DNA of 64,000 nt from DATCBF01 sp964401995. GTDB taxonomy: Bacteria; Actinomycetota; Thermoleophilia; Solirubrobacterales; 70-9. Position numbers and translations under genes: made by a program. This document shows positions 1 to 7,031 of this stretch, one piece after another. Numbering within the stretch: the stretch's first letter is position 1; every line of letters begins with the position of its first letter. The notes beneath the pieces are model-generated. The model did not search any database. It saw nothing but the letters and a program-made list of their open reading frames with translations, and was not told the DNA's origin. The stretch lies in contig CAYOAP010000003.1 of the NCBI GenBank assembly GCA_964401995.1, positions 62,001 to 126,000 on the forward strand, read 5' to 3'.

Positions 1-117
1 GGTAAGGGCGGGGGACGAAACGCTGCTCTCCATACGGCCTCTTTTCCTCGCGGTCGAACCTTGCTAAAAGGTGTGGCAACCGGACCTATAGAACCCGGCC
101 GAGCCTAATCCGTGGGC

Positions 118-130
118 TTGACAGTGTCAA
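118..130. promoter_or_regulatory. palindromic operator candidate upstream of the kinase/dehydrogenase operon
   Basis: TTGACA-G-TGTCAA is a perfect 13-base palindrome, 30 bases before the first gene. It fits the size of sites bound by GntR-family dimers, and a GntR/FCD regulator gene lies at the end of the same cluster. The left half is also a consensus -35 hexamer, but I see no convincing -10 box behind it. Its role as the operator of that regulator is inferred. Confidence 0.4.
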
Positions 131-160
131 TGCTGATTTGAAGAAACCCACCTAGTCGCC

Positions 161-1036
161 TTGGACCCCCTGGCAGAAAGCGTCGAACAGCTCGCCTCCC
201 TGCTGGGGGCGGCCGAAGGCACGCCGGCGCCGCTCGAGGGTGGGATCACCAACCGCAACTACCGCGCCCGCTTCGCCGGCGCCGAGGTCGTGATCAGGCT
301 GCCAGGCAAGGACACCGGGCAGCTGGAGATCGACCGGCAGGCCGAGCGCGTCGCCAACGAAAACGCGGCGGCCGCCGGGGTCGCGCCGGCGGTGGCGGCG
401 ATGCTGGAGCAGCCGCCCTGCCTGGTCACCCGCTTCCTTGAGGGGCGGCAGATGAGCGCGGATGAGTTGCGCGAGCCGGCGGCCCTGGTCGAGGTGGCGG
501 TGGCGCTGCGCCTGGTCCACGGCGGCGGCGAGCTGCCGGTCTCCTTCTCCCCCTTCCGGATCGTCGAGACCTACGCCGAGCGGGCGGCCGGGCGCGGGGC
601 CGAGGTGCCTGCCGAGTACGAGTGGGCCAAGGGCGAGGCGGCACGGATCGAGGTGGCGCTTGACGCCCGCGGCGAAGCGCCCGTGCCCTGCCACAACGAC
701 CTGCTCGCCGCCAATTTCCTCCGCACCGCCGATGGCATCCGCATCGTCGACTGGGAGTACGCGGGGATGGGCGACCGCTTCTTCGACCTCGGCAACTTCG
801 CCGTCAACAACGAGCTCGATGCCGGGCAGGAGGCGGCGCTGCTGGCCGCCTACTTCGGCCGGCCCGCCGACGCTGGCGAGCTGGCGGCGCTGACGATGAT
901 GCGCTTCATGTCCGACTTCCGCGAGGCGATGTGGGGCGTCCTCCAGGGCGCGCTATCGGACCTCGACTTCGACTTCGCCGGCTACGCGGCCGAGCACTTC
1001 GGGCGGCTGCGGGAGGCAAGTGGCGCCGCGGGCTGA
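161..1036 (+). CDS. choline/ethanolamine kinase-like phosphotransferase
   Basis: A 291-residue protein of the choline kinase/APH fold. The N-terminal nucleotide loop is seen as GGITNRNYR (about residues 28-36). The catalytic Brenner motif is HNDLLAAN (about 178-185), followed by the metal-binding DWEYAGMGD. Family members transfer the ATP gamma-phosphate to choline, ethanolamine or similar amino alcohols. It overlaps the next gene by 17 bases, so both are probably co-translated. Because that neighbour is an N-methyl-amine dehydrogenase, the substrate may be a methylated amino alcohol or amino acid; this is inference. The start is a TTG and no strong ribosome site is visible. Confidence 0.8.
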   Translation: MDPLAESVEQLASLLGAAEGTPAPLEGGITNRNYRARFAGAEVVIRLPGKDTGQLEIDRQAERVANENAAAAGVAPAVAAMLEQPPCLVTRFLEGRQMSADELREPAALVEVAVALRLVHGGGELPVSFSPFRIVETYAERAAGRGAEVPAEYEWAKGEAARIEVALDARGEAPVPCHNDLLAANFLRTADGIRIVDWEYAGMGDRFFDLGNFAVNNELDAGQEAALLAAYFGRPADAGELAALTMMRFMSDFREAMWGVLQGALSDLDFDFAGYAAEHFGRLREASGAAG

Positions 1037-3557
1037 GCTGCCCTCGCGGGCCCGCTGCGTGATCATCGGCGGCGGCGTCGGTGGCGCCTCGCTCGCCTAC
1101 CACCTGGCAAAACTGGGCTGGGACGACGTCGTCCTGCTCGAGCGCGACCAGCTCACCTCGGGCTCGACCTTCCACTCCGCCGGCCTCGTCGGCCAGCTGC
1201 GCGGCTCGGTCTCGCTGACCAAGATGATGATGCACTCGGTCGAGCTCTACCGGCGGCTCAAGGACGAGTCCGAGTTCGACCCGGGCTGGGTCGAGTGCGG
1301 CGGCATCCGCCTCGCCTCCAGCGAGGAGCGGATGGAGGAGCTGCGGCGCCAGGCCGGCTGGGCGAAGACCTTCGGCCTGCCGCTGGAGCTGATCTCCGCC
1401 GCGGAGGCGCAGCAGTTGTTCCCGCTGATCTCGACTGCGGGCGTGCTCGGCGCCGCCTGGCTACCGACCGACGGCTACATCGACCCGGCGCAGCTGACCA
1501 ACGCCCTCGCCGACGGCGCCCGCCGTGGCGGCTGCCGCATCTTCACCTCGACCCGGGTGACCGGGATCGAGGTCCGCGAAGGCCGGGTCCACGGCGTCGA
1601 GACCGATCGTGGCGCGATCGAGGCCGAGGTCGTGGTCGACGCCGGCGGCATGTACGCGGCCGAGATCGCCCGCCTGGCCGGGGTGCGGGTGCCGCTGATC
1701 CCGATGTCGCACCAGTACCTGGTCACCCAGCCGCTCGACGCCGTGGCCGAGGCGCGCCGAGCGCGTTCGACATTAGCCCCGGATAGCGGGAGCAAAGTCG
1801 AACGCGTCAGGGCCAACCTGCCGACCCTGCGCGACCCCGACCTGCTCGTCTACTACCGCGAGGACGGCGACGGCCTGGTCATGGGCGGCTACGAGCGGCG
1901 CAGCGAACCGGCCTTCCTGCCCGACGGCGGCGCCGGGCTCGACCGCATCCCAGCCGACTTCAACGGCCGCCTGCTGGAAGAGGACTGGGACCGCTTCGAG
2001 GAGATCACCGAGAACTCGAAGCGGCGGCTCCCGGCGATGGAGCAGATCACCGTGACCAAGCTGATCAACGGCCCCGAGGCCTTCACTCCCGACAACGAGT
2101 TCTGCCTCGGCGAGAGCGAGGTCGCCGGCTTCTTCGTCTGCGCCGGCTTCTGCGCCCACGGCCTGGCCGGGGCCGGTGGGATCGGCAAGGTGATGGCCGA
2201 GTGGATCGTCGCCGGCGAGCCCAGCCTCGACCTCTGGCGGATGGACATCCGCCGCTTCGGCCCCCAGTACCGCTCACCCGCCTACACCCACGCCCGCGTC
2301 ACCGAGACCTACGAGACCTACTACGACATCCACTACCCCAACCACGAGCGCTTGGCCGGGCGCCCGCTGCGGGTCTCACCGGTCTACGACTGGCACCGCG
2401 AGCACGGGGCCGCCTTCGGCGAGAAGTCGGGCTGGGAGCGGGTCAACTGGTACGAGGGCAACGCCGCCGCGGGCGAGGAGGCGCTGCGGCCGCGCGGCTG
2501 GGCCGGCCGCCACTGGTCGCCGGCGATCGGGGCCGAGCACCGGGCGGCCCGCGAGGCGGTGGCGATCTTCGACGAGAGCTCCTTCGCCAAGCTCGAGATC
2601 GAGGGGCCAGGGGCGGCCGCCTTCCTCGAAGGGCTCTGCGACAACCGCGTCGCCCGCGGCGCCGGCGGCGCCGGCCAGATCACCTACACCCAGATGCTCA
2701 ACCGGCGCGGCGGCATCGAGTGCGACTTCACCGTGGCCCGGCTCGACGAGCAGCGCTTCTCGATCGTCACCGGCACCGCCTTCGGCAACCACGATCGGGC
2801 CTGGATGCGGCGGCATCTGCCGGCCGACGGCAGCGTCCAGATCCACGACGTCACCTCGCAGCAGGCCTGCTTCGGGATCTGGGGGCCGCGGGCGCGGGCG
2901 GTGCTGGCGGCGCTGACCCCGGCCGACCTCGGCAACGAGGCCTTCCCCTACATGAGCCTGCAGGAGATCACCGCCGGCGACGTGCCGGTGCGGGCGCTGC
3001 GCGTCACCTACGTCGGCGAGCTCGGCTGGGAGCTCTACTGCCCGAGCGAGTACGGGCTGGGGCTTTGGCGGGCGCTGTGGGAGGCGGGCGGGCCGCAGGG
3101 GATCGTCGCCGCTGGCTACCGCGCGATCGACTCCTTGCGATTGGAGAAGGGCTATCGCGTCTGGGGCGCCGACATCACCCCCGACGAGACTCCCTATGAA
3201 GGAGGGGTCGGCTTCTGCGTCAAGCTCGACAAGGAGGGCGGCTTCGTCGGCCGCGAGGCGCTGGTCGACGCCAAAGAGCGCGGGCCGGGCAAGCGGCTCT
3301 GCTGCCTGACGCTCGAGGACCCGCACTCGATCGCGCTCGGCAACGAGCCGGTCCGGGTCGGCGGTGAGATCTGTGGCCGGGTCGCCAGCGGCGGCTACGG
3401 CTACACCGTGCGGCGCTCGATCGCCTACGCCTACCTTCCCCCGCAGCGGGCCGCGCCGGGCACAGCCTGCGAGGTCGAGGTCTTCGGCCGCTGGATCGCG
3501 GCCGAGGTCGCGGCCGAGCCGCTGCTCGACCCTAAGGGCGAGCGGATCCGCGCTTAG
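1020..3557 (+). CDS. FAD-dependent dimethylglycine/sarcosine dehydrogenase-like protein with GcvT domain
   Basis: An 845-residue two-part flavoenzyme. The N-terminal half is a DAO-type FAD domain: GGGVGGASLAYHLAKLGW near residues 16-33, then the STFHSAG segment whose His normally carries covalent FAD in this family. The C-terminal half (from about residue 480) is a GcvT/aminomethyltransferase fold with YVGELGWELY. Family enzymes demethylate dimethylglycine or sarcosine and pass the one-carbon unit to tetrahydrofolate. It starts with GTG inside the kinase gene, and its 3' end overlaps the convergent regulator gene by 26 bases. Residues around 248-262 are encoded by a palindromic insert (separate entry). 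The exact substrate is not settled. Confidence 0.85.
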   Translation: MAPRAELPSRARCVIIGGGVGGASLAYHLAKLGWDDVVLLERDQLTSGSTFHSAGLVGQLRGSVSLTKMMMHSVELYRRLKDESEFDPGWVECGGIRLASSEERMEELRRQAGWAKTFGLPLELISAAEAQQLFPLISTAGVLGAAWLPTDGYIDPAQLTNALADGARRGGCRIFTSTRVTGIEVREGRVHGVETDRGAIEAEVVVDAGGMYAAEIARLAGVRVPLIPMSHQYLVTQPLDAVAEARRARSTLAPDSGSKVERVRANLPTLRDPDLLVYYREDGDGLVMGGYERRSEPAFLPDGGAGLDRIPADFNGRLLEEDWDRFEEITENSKRRLPAMEQITVTKLINGPEAFTPDNEFCLGESEVAGFFVCAGFCAHGLAGAGGIGKVMAEWIVAGEPSLDLWRMDIRRFGPQYRSPAYTHARVTETYETYYDIHYPNHERLAGRPLRVSPVYDWHREHGAAFGEKSGWERVNWYEGNAAAGEEALRPRGWAGRHWSPAIGAEHRAAREAVAIFDESSFAKLEIEGPGAAAFLEGLCDNRVARGAGGAGQITYTQMLNRRGGIECDFTVARLDEQRFSIVTGTAFGNHDRAWMRRHLPADGSVQIHDVTSQQACFGIWGPRARAVLAALTPADLGNEAFPYMSLQEITAGDVPVRALRVTYVGELGWELYCPSEYGLGLWRALWEAGGPQGIVAAGYRAIDSLRLEKGYRVWGADITPDETPYEGGVGFCVKLDKEGGFVGREALVDAKERGPGKRLCCLTLEDPHSIALGNEPVRVGGEICGRVASGGYGYTVRRSIAYAYLPPQRAAPGTACEVEVFGRWIAAEVAAEPLLDPKGERIRA
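1762..1806. repeat. palindromic hairpin read in frame inside the dehydrogenase gene
   Basis: Ten-base perfect arms CGCGTTCGAC (1762-1771) and GTCGAACGCG (1797-1806) flank a 25-base loop. The loop holds a second small hairpin, CCCG/CGGG. The unit is 45 bases, exactly 15 codons, and the frame stays open. The encoded segment lies between the conserved HQYLVTQP and LPTLRDPDLL blocks of the family, where from memory homologues are shorter. This looks like a small palindromic element that has become coding sequence. Confidence 0.5.
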
Positions 3558-4278
3558 CCGCCGCGGGCGGCAGCAGGCCGGCGAGGATGTGCTCGGTGGC
3601 CTCGATGTGCTCGCGCATCAGCGCCGCCGCCCGCGGGCCGTCGCCGCCGTGCAGGCGCTTGAGCAGGCGCCGGTGCTGCTCGTTGGCGGCGGCGAGCACC
3701 TCTGGGGGGTGGGCGATGAGGGCGATCAGGTCGGTCATCTGCCCCTGCACATCGGTCATCGCGCTGACCAGGCGGGGAGAGGCGGCAGCCTCGGCGATCG
3801 CGATGTGGAAGCGGATGTCGGTGCGCCGGTACTCCTCGAAGTAGTCGACCTCGGCGGCCATCTTCGCGGCCAGCCCGTCGAGCCGCGCCAGCTGCTCCTC
3901 CCCCGCCCGCTCGCTCGCCAGCAACACCGCCCCGGTCTCGATCGCGACCCGGTAATCGAGCACCGCCCAGGCCTCTTGGTCGAGCGGCTCGCCATCGCCG
4001 GCACCGGCCAGCGGCGGCTGGGCGGAGACGAAGGTGCCACCGCTGCGCCCGCGCCGTGAGACCAGGTGGCCGCTCTGGACCAGGGTCGTCAGCGCCTGGC
4101 GCAGGGTCGAGCGTGAGATCCGCAGCTCCCCCGCCAGCTCGCGCTCCGGCGGCAGGCGGCTGTCCGGCGGCAGCAGGCCAAGGCGGATCGCGGTGCCGAG
4201 CCGCTCCACTGTCTCCTCGAAGGTGCTGGGCGGCCGCACCGGCTTGAACACAGCCTCCAGCGCCGCGTCGCGTTCCAT
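3532..4278 (-). CDS. GntR-family (FCD/FadR-type) transcriptional regulator
   Basis: A 248-residue regulator with an N-terminal winged helix (LPPERELAGELRISRSTLRQAL, about residues 40-61) and a C-terminal all-helical FCD ligand domain. That domain has the typical Asp/His metal-site spacing (DIRFHIAIAEAA, later EQHRRLL and REHIEATEHI). FCD regulators sense small organic acids and usually repress adjacent catabolic genes. It is convergent with the dehydrogenase gene (26-base overlap), and a GntR-sized palindrome lies before the kinase gene. Its own start follows a TACCGT box by six bases, suggesting leaderless transcription. Confidence 0.88.
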   Translation of the reverse strand: MERDAALEAVFKPVRPPSTFEETVERLGTAIRLGLLPPDSRLPPERELAGELRISRSTLRQALTTLVQSGHLVSRRGRSGGTFVSAQPPLAGAGDGEPLDQEAWAVLDYRVAIETGAVLLASERAGEEQLARLDGLAAKMAAEVDYFEEYRRTDIRFHIAIAEAAASPRLVSAMTDVQGQMTDLIALIAHPPEVLAAANEQHRRLLKRLHGGDGPRAAALMREHIEATEHILAGLLPPAAAKRGSARP

Positions 4279-4284
4279 GTGACA

Positions 4285-4290
4285 ACGGTA
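4285..4290 (-). promoter_or_regulatory. leaderless-type -10 box for the GntR regulator
   Basis: TACCGT on the minus strand, exactly six bases before the ATG at 4278. It fits the TANNNT-N6/7-start pattern that recurs across the window. Confidence 0.5.
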
Positions 4291-4297
4291 CAGGCGC

Positions 4298-4498
4298 TCA
4301 GGCTCGGCGCGAGCGGCGCTCGAACCTGCGGCCAGGGAGGCGGAAGACCTGCGCGATGACCCAGAGCAGCCCCATCGAGAGGCCGAGCGCGATCGCGCCG
4401 AGCACCAGCAGGAAGACGAGGAAGGCGAAGATCCCGAGTGGGATCAGGAACAGTTTCGCCGAGGCGAACAGGCGGAAGAAGGCGAAGCTGAACGACAC
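4298..4498 (-). CDS. small hydrophobic membrane protein
   Basis: A 66-residue protein with a GTG start. It is almost entirely two hydrophobic stretches (about residues 14-37 and 38-53) followed by a basic tail RRFERRSRRA, which predicts a cytoplasmic C-terminus. No family is recognised. It lies 19 bases upstream of the GntR gene on the same strand. The leading TM composition and G/C-rich third positions favour a real gene, but its short length keeps confidence moderate. Confidence 0.5.
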   Translation of the reverse strand: MSFSFAFFRLFASAKLFLIPLGIFAFLVFLLVLGAIALGLSMGLLWVIAQVFRLPGRRFERRSRRA

Positions 4499-4544
4499 AT
4501 AAAGAGGATCGCGCCGCCGTCTAAATGTGCGATTAGGACGCGGG

Positions 4545-5117
4545 CTAGGCGGTCAGGCCGGCGAGCAGGAGCACGACCCCGGCGGTCGCAGCCGCGGCGG
4601 CGGCGCCGAGCAGCCAGCGGCGGCGGGCGATGATCGAGACCGAGGCGAGGACGATCCCGACCTGGAGGCCGACCTCGGCCAGCTCGTACTCGACGTGCTG
4701 GGTGTTGGCGTGGTCGGTGTCGCGTTCGTGGGAGTTGATCTCGGCTTCGAGGTGGGCGTCGGCAGGGGCGAGCTGATCGACGACGCGGGCTTCATGGCCA
4801 CGGGCGGCCGCGGCGGCCGCCTGCTCCTGCGCCCCGCCGGCGCCGAGCACCCGCAGCATCGTCGAGTTGCCTTCGGCGACGTCGATCCGGACCTGGTTGC
4901 TCTGCAGCTGGGCGGAGGTGTCGGCGCGCTGCGTCTCCTCGGTGACGACGTGCTTGACCGCCTCGTTGGAGAGGAAGGTGGCGACGGCGAGGAAGGCGGC
5001 CATCAGGGCGACGACCAGCGCCGCGTTGCGGGCATAGTGCGGCCCGGCGGCGCCATCCCCGCCCGTGGCTATCTCGTGCCCCTGCTCGAAGCGCTCGTAT
5101 GACCTGTGTGCCTCCAC
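4545..5117 (-). CDS. DUF4337-like membrane protein
   Basis: A 190-residue protein with one N-terminal transmembrane helix (about 30-49), a long soluble helical stretch rich in Ala, Glu and Gln (about 55-140), and two C-terminal helices. The layout and the HEVATG-like N-terminus resemble the DUF4337 family, which has no known function. It starts with GTG and is divergent from the NlpC/P60-like gene, with which it overlaps by 12 bases if that gene uses its furthest start. Confidence 0.6.
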   Translation of the reverse strand: MEAHRSYERFEQGHEIATGGDGAAGPHYARNAALVVALMAAFLAVATFLSNEAVKHVVTEETQRADTSAQLQSNQVRIDVAEGNSTMLRVLGAGGAQEQAAAAAARGHEARVVDQLAPADAHLEAEINSHERDTDHANTQHVEYELAEVGLQVGIVLASVSIIARRRWLLGAAAAAATAGVVLLLAGLTA

Positions 5118-5759
5118 GACTTTTCTGCACGCAACCTACGGCAAGTCCCTACCCTTTCCTGGATCACGTCCTCGGCGAAAAGCGGGATCGCGCTGGCCCT
5201 GCTGGCGCTGGGGGTGGCAGCCGTCTTCATCTTCGGCGCCTCCTCCTCGGGCGCGAAGCGCCAGGCAAAGCCCGAGGCAAAGAAGGCGGCGGTCGAAGCC
5301 ACCTGCGAGCCAGCTAGCGCCGATGCGCCGCGGACGAGCGCGACCTGCGGCGCGAAGATCGTCGACGGCCAGGCGGTCGCGCCCGCCGACGCGCCCGCGG
5401 CAGTCAAGGCCGTGATCGCGGCGGCCAACGAAATCGACGGCCGCCCGTACCAGCTGGGTGGCGGCCACGCCAGCTGGATCTCCCACGGCTACGACTGCTC
5501 CGGCTCGGTCAGCTACGCGCTGCACGCGGCCGAACTGCTGCCGGCGGCGATGGTCTCCGGGGAATTCGAAGACTGGGAAGCCAATGGCCTCGGGCGCTGG
5601 ATCACCGTCTACGCCAACGTCCACCACGCCTACATGGTCATCGCCGGCCTGCGCTACGACACCAACGACGACCCCGAAGGCGTCAACGGCCCACGCTGGC
5701 ATGCCGACCTCGAAAACGCGCGGGGCCCCTACGTGGCCCGCCATCCCGCCAATTACTAG
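5106..5759 (+). CDS. membrane-anchored NlpC/P60-like hydrolase, copy 1
   Basis: A protein of up to 217 residues with an N-terminal transmembrane/signal helix (GIALALLALGVAAVFIFG) and a C-terminal cysteine-hydrolase-like domain. The nucleophile region is GYDCSGSVSYAL, and a His follows in VHHAYMVIAGLRYDT. This Cys-His order matches NlpC/P60 enzymes that cut peptidoglycan stem peptides. It is about 60% similar by eye to the next gene, so the two are tandem duplicates four bases apart. The only standard start is GTG at 5106. A TACCCT box (5150-5155) lies seven bases before an in-frame ATC at 5163, so the true N-terminus is uncertain. Confidence 0.75.
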   Translation: MCLHDFSARNLRQVPTLSWITSSAKSGIALALLALGVAAVFIFGASSSGAKRQAKPEAKKAAVEATCEPASADAPRTSATCGAKIVDGQAVAPADAPAAVKAVIAAANEIDGRPYQLGGGHASWISHGYDCSGSVSYALHAAELLPAAMVSGEFEDWEANGLGRWITVYANVHHAYMVIAGLRYDTNDDPEGVNGPRWHADLENARGPYVARHPANY

Positions 5760-5763
5760 TCCG

Positions 5764-6318
5764 ATGAGGCGGAGGATCGGACTCACTGTCGCCGGTCTCG
5801 CGCTCGCAATGGCGACGGTCGGCAGCTCGAACGCAGCCGCCAGTGCAGTCCCCTGGGGACTGGCCTGCAAGCCGGCGCAACAGGGAGTGGCGAGGACCAG
5901 CGCGACCTGCGGCGCGACCCTCGTCGACGGCCGCGCGGTCGCGCCTCCGAGCGCCCCGGCGGCGGTCAAGCAGGCGATCGCCGCCGCCAACCAGATCGAC
6001 GGCCGGCCCTACGTCTGGGGCGGCGGCCACCTGAGCTGGACCACCCACGGCTACGACTGCTCGGGGGCGGTCAGCTACGCCCTCCACGGCGCCGGCCTGC
6101 TCTCCCAGACGATGGTCTCCGGCCAGCTCGAAAGCTGGGGCGACAGCGGAACCGGCCGCTGGATCACCGTCTACGCCAACTACCACCACGTCTACATGGT
6201 GATCGCCGGCCTGCGCTTCGACACCCGCGACGACCCGCCCGGCGTCAGCGGCCCCCGCTGGCACACCGAAGTCGCCCCGCCGGGCGAATTCGCGGCTCGA
6301 CATCCCGCTGGTCTGTAG
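5764..6318 (+). CDS. secreted NlpC/P60-like hydrolase, copy 2
   Basis: A 184-residue protein starting at ATG. It has a clear signal peptide (MRRRIGLTVAGLALAMATVG, cleavage near AAASA) and the same C-terminal domain as its upstream twin: TSATCG, GRPYVWGGGH, then nucleophile GYDCSGAVSYAL and HHVYMVIAGLRFDT. It probably acts on the cell wall outside the membrane. It follows copy 1 by four bases and likely shares its transcript. It directly precedes the hxs operon, but a functional link is only suggested by position. Confidence 0.78.
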   Translation: MRRRIGLTVAGLALAMATVGSSNAAASAVPWGLACKPAQQGVARTSATCGATLVDGRAVAPPSAPAAVKQAIAAANQIDGRPYVWGGGHLSWTTHGYDCSGAVSYALHGAGLLSQTMVSGQLESWGDSGTGRWITVYANYHHVYMVIAGLRFDTRDDPPGVSGPRWHTEVAPPGEFAARHPAGL

Positions 6319-6337
6319 TCCAGCCCCACACAACCAC

Positions 6338-6367
6338 TTGACAGTCTTCAAGCAAGATGAATAATCT
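6338..6367 (+). promoter_or_regulatory. promoter of the hxs operon
   Basis: TTGACA (6338-6343), 18-base spacer, TAATCT (6362-6367): a near-consensus housekeeping promoter. The predicted transcript start falls at about 6373-6376, on or next to the GTG at 6376. No Shine-Dalgarno sequence precedes that GTG, which points to a leaderless hxsA message. Confidence 0.6.
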
Positions 6368-6375
6368 TGTTTCCC

Positions 6376-6699
6376 GTGAAGAAGAAACCAATTCTGGTGC
6401 CAGTTGGAGTCGCGCTCGCAGCCCTGTTTCCCCAGGGCGCGCAGGCCAAGATCGCTGATTCCGGCCAGAGCCTCGGACAGGCCCAGGCCGCGATAACGCA
6501 GACCTTCGGCAGTGCCTCCCTGGCGGCCCAGGCACCACTCTTGGCATTGCCCAACGGAGATGCAGCGCCTGGATACGGGCGTCATTACTCTCACCACTCG
6601 CATACGTCGCACAGGTCGCACTCATCTCACTACTCATCCAGCGGTGGCGGGGGTCACTACTCGCATACGTCGCACTCATCTCACTACTCGAGCTATTGA
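6376..6699 (+). CDS. hxsA: HxsA-like His-Xaa-Ser repeat precursor peptide
   Basis: A 107-residue secreted protein. The N-terminus is a Sec-type signal peptide (MKKKPILVPVGVALAALF, cleavage after AQA near residue 24), followed by a spacer rich in Gln and Ala. The last ~40 residues are tandem His-Xaa-Ser units such as HYSHHSHTSHRSH and HYSHTSHSSHYSS, split by a Gly4 linker. Proteins of this type are the presumed substrates of the two radical SAM enzymes encoded downstream. The GTG at 6376 is preferred over the TTG at 6367 because that codon overlaps the -10 box. The sequence is poor in other functional residues, consistent with a modified peptide and not an enzyme. Confidence 0.85.
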   Translation: MKKKPILVPVGVALAALFPQGAQAKIADSGQSLGQAQAAITQTFGSASLAAQAPLLALPNGDAAPGYGRHYSHHSHTSHRSHSSHYSSSGGGGHYSHTSHSSHYSSY

Positions 6700-6731
6700 C
6701 CGGCCGGCTCTAGGCCGCTCGATCCAGACCT

Positions 6732-7031
6732 GTGACTGAGCGAACCGTTTCCTTCGATCGTGCCGCCCAGTCGCTCGACGCCGTGCAGCGTGCGGTCTAT
6801 CGACTCTCGGATCGGATCTCTTGCGACATCGCTGAGACCGGTGAGACCATCGAGGTGACAGTGCACATTCCGGGCGAGGACAAAGACTCCGAGGCGGTCC
6901 TCGCCGACCTTCGCAACGAGGTCCTTGACCAGGTTCTCAGAGAGAGAATCAGGACTGAGACCGAGGATGTGAGAAAGCTCGTCTTAGCAATGGCCTTCTC
7001 GAAGACCGGCCTGACGGGGGACGATGTCTAA
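6732..7031 (+). CDS. hxsD: HxsD, His-Xaa-Ser system protein
   Basis: A 99-residue cytoplasmic protein matching the small HxsD family, which is found only in His-Xaa-Ser gene clusters. It has an N-terminal VSFDRAAQSLDAVQRAVYRL and a conserved C-terminal half, LRERIRTETEDVRKLVLA followed by AFSKTGL. Its role is not established; a peptide-recognition or chaperone function for the maturases is a reasonable guess. It starts at GTG and overlaps the HxsB gene by eight bases, indicating co-translation. Confidence 0.85.
   Translation: MTERTVSFDRAAQSLDAVQRAVYRLSDRISCDIAETGETIEVTVHIPGEDKDSEAVLADLRNEVLDQVLRERIRTETEDVRKLVLAMAFSKTGLTGDDV

Noticed and set aside
152..694. Minus-strand frame at the left end
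   Set aside because: Antisense to the choline-kinase-like gene, which has clear catalytic motifs.
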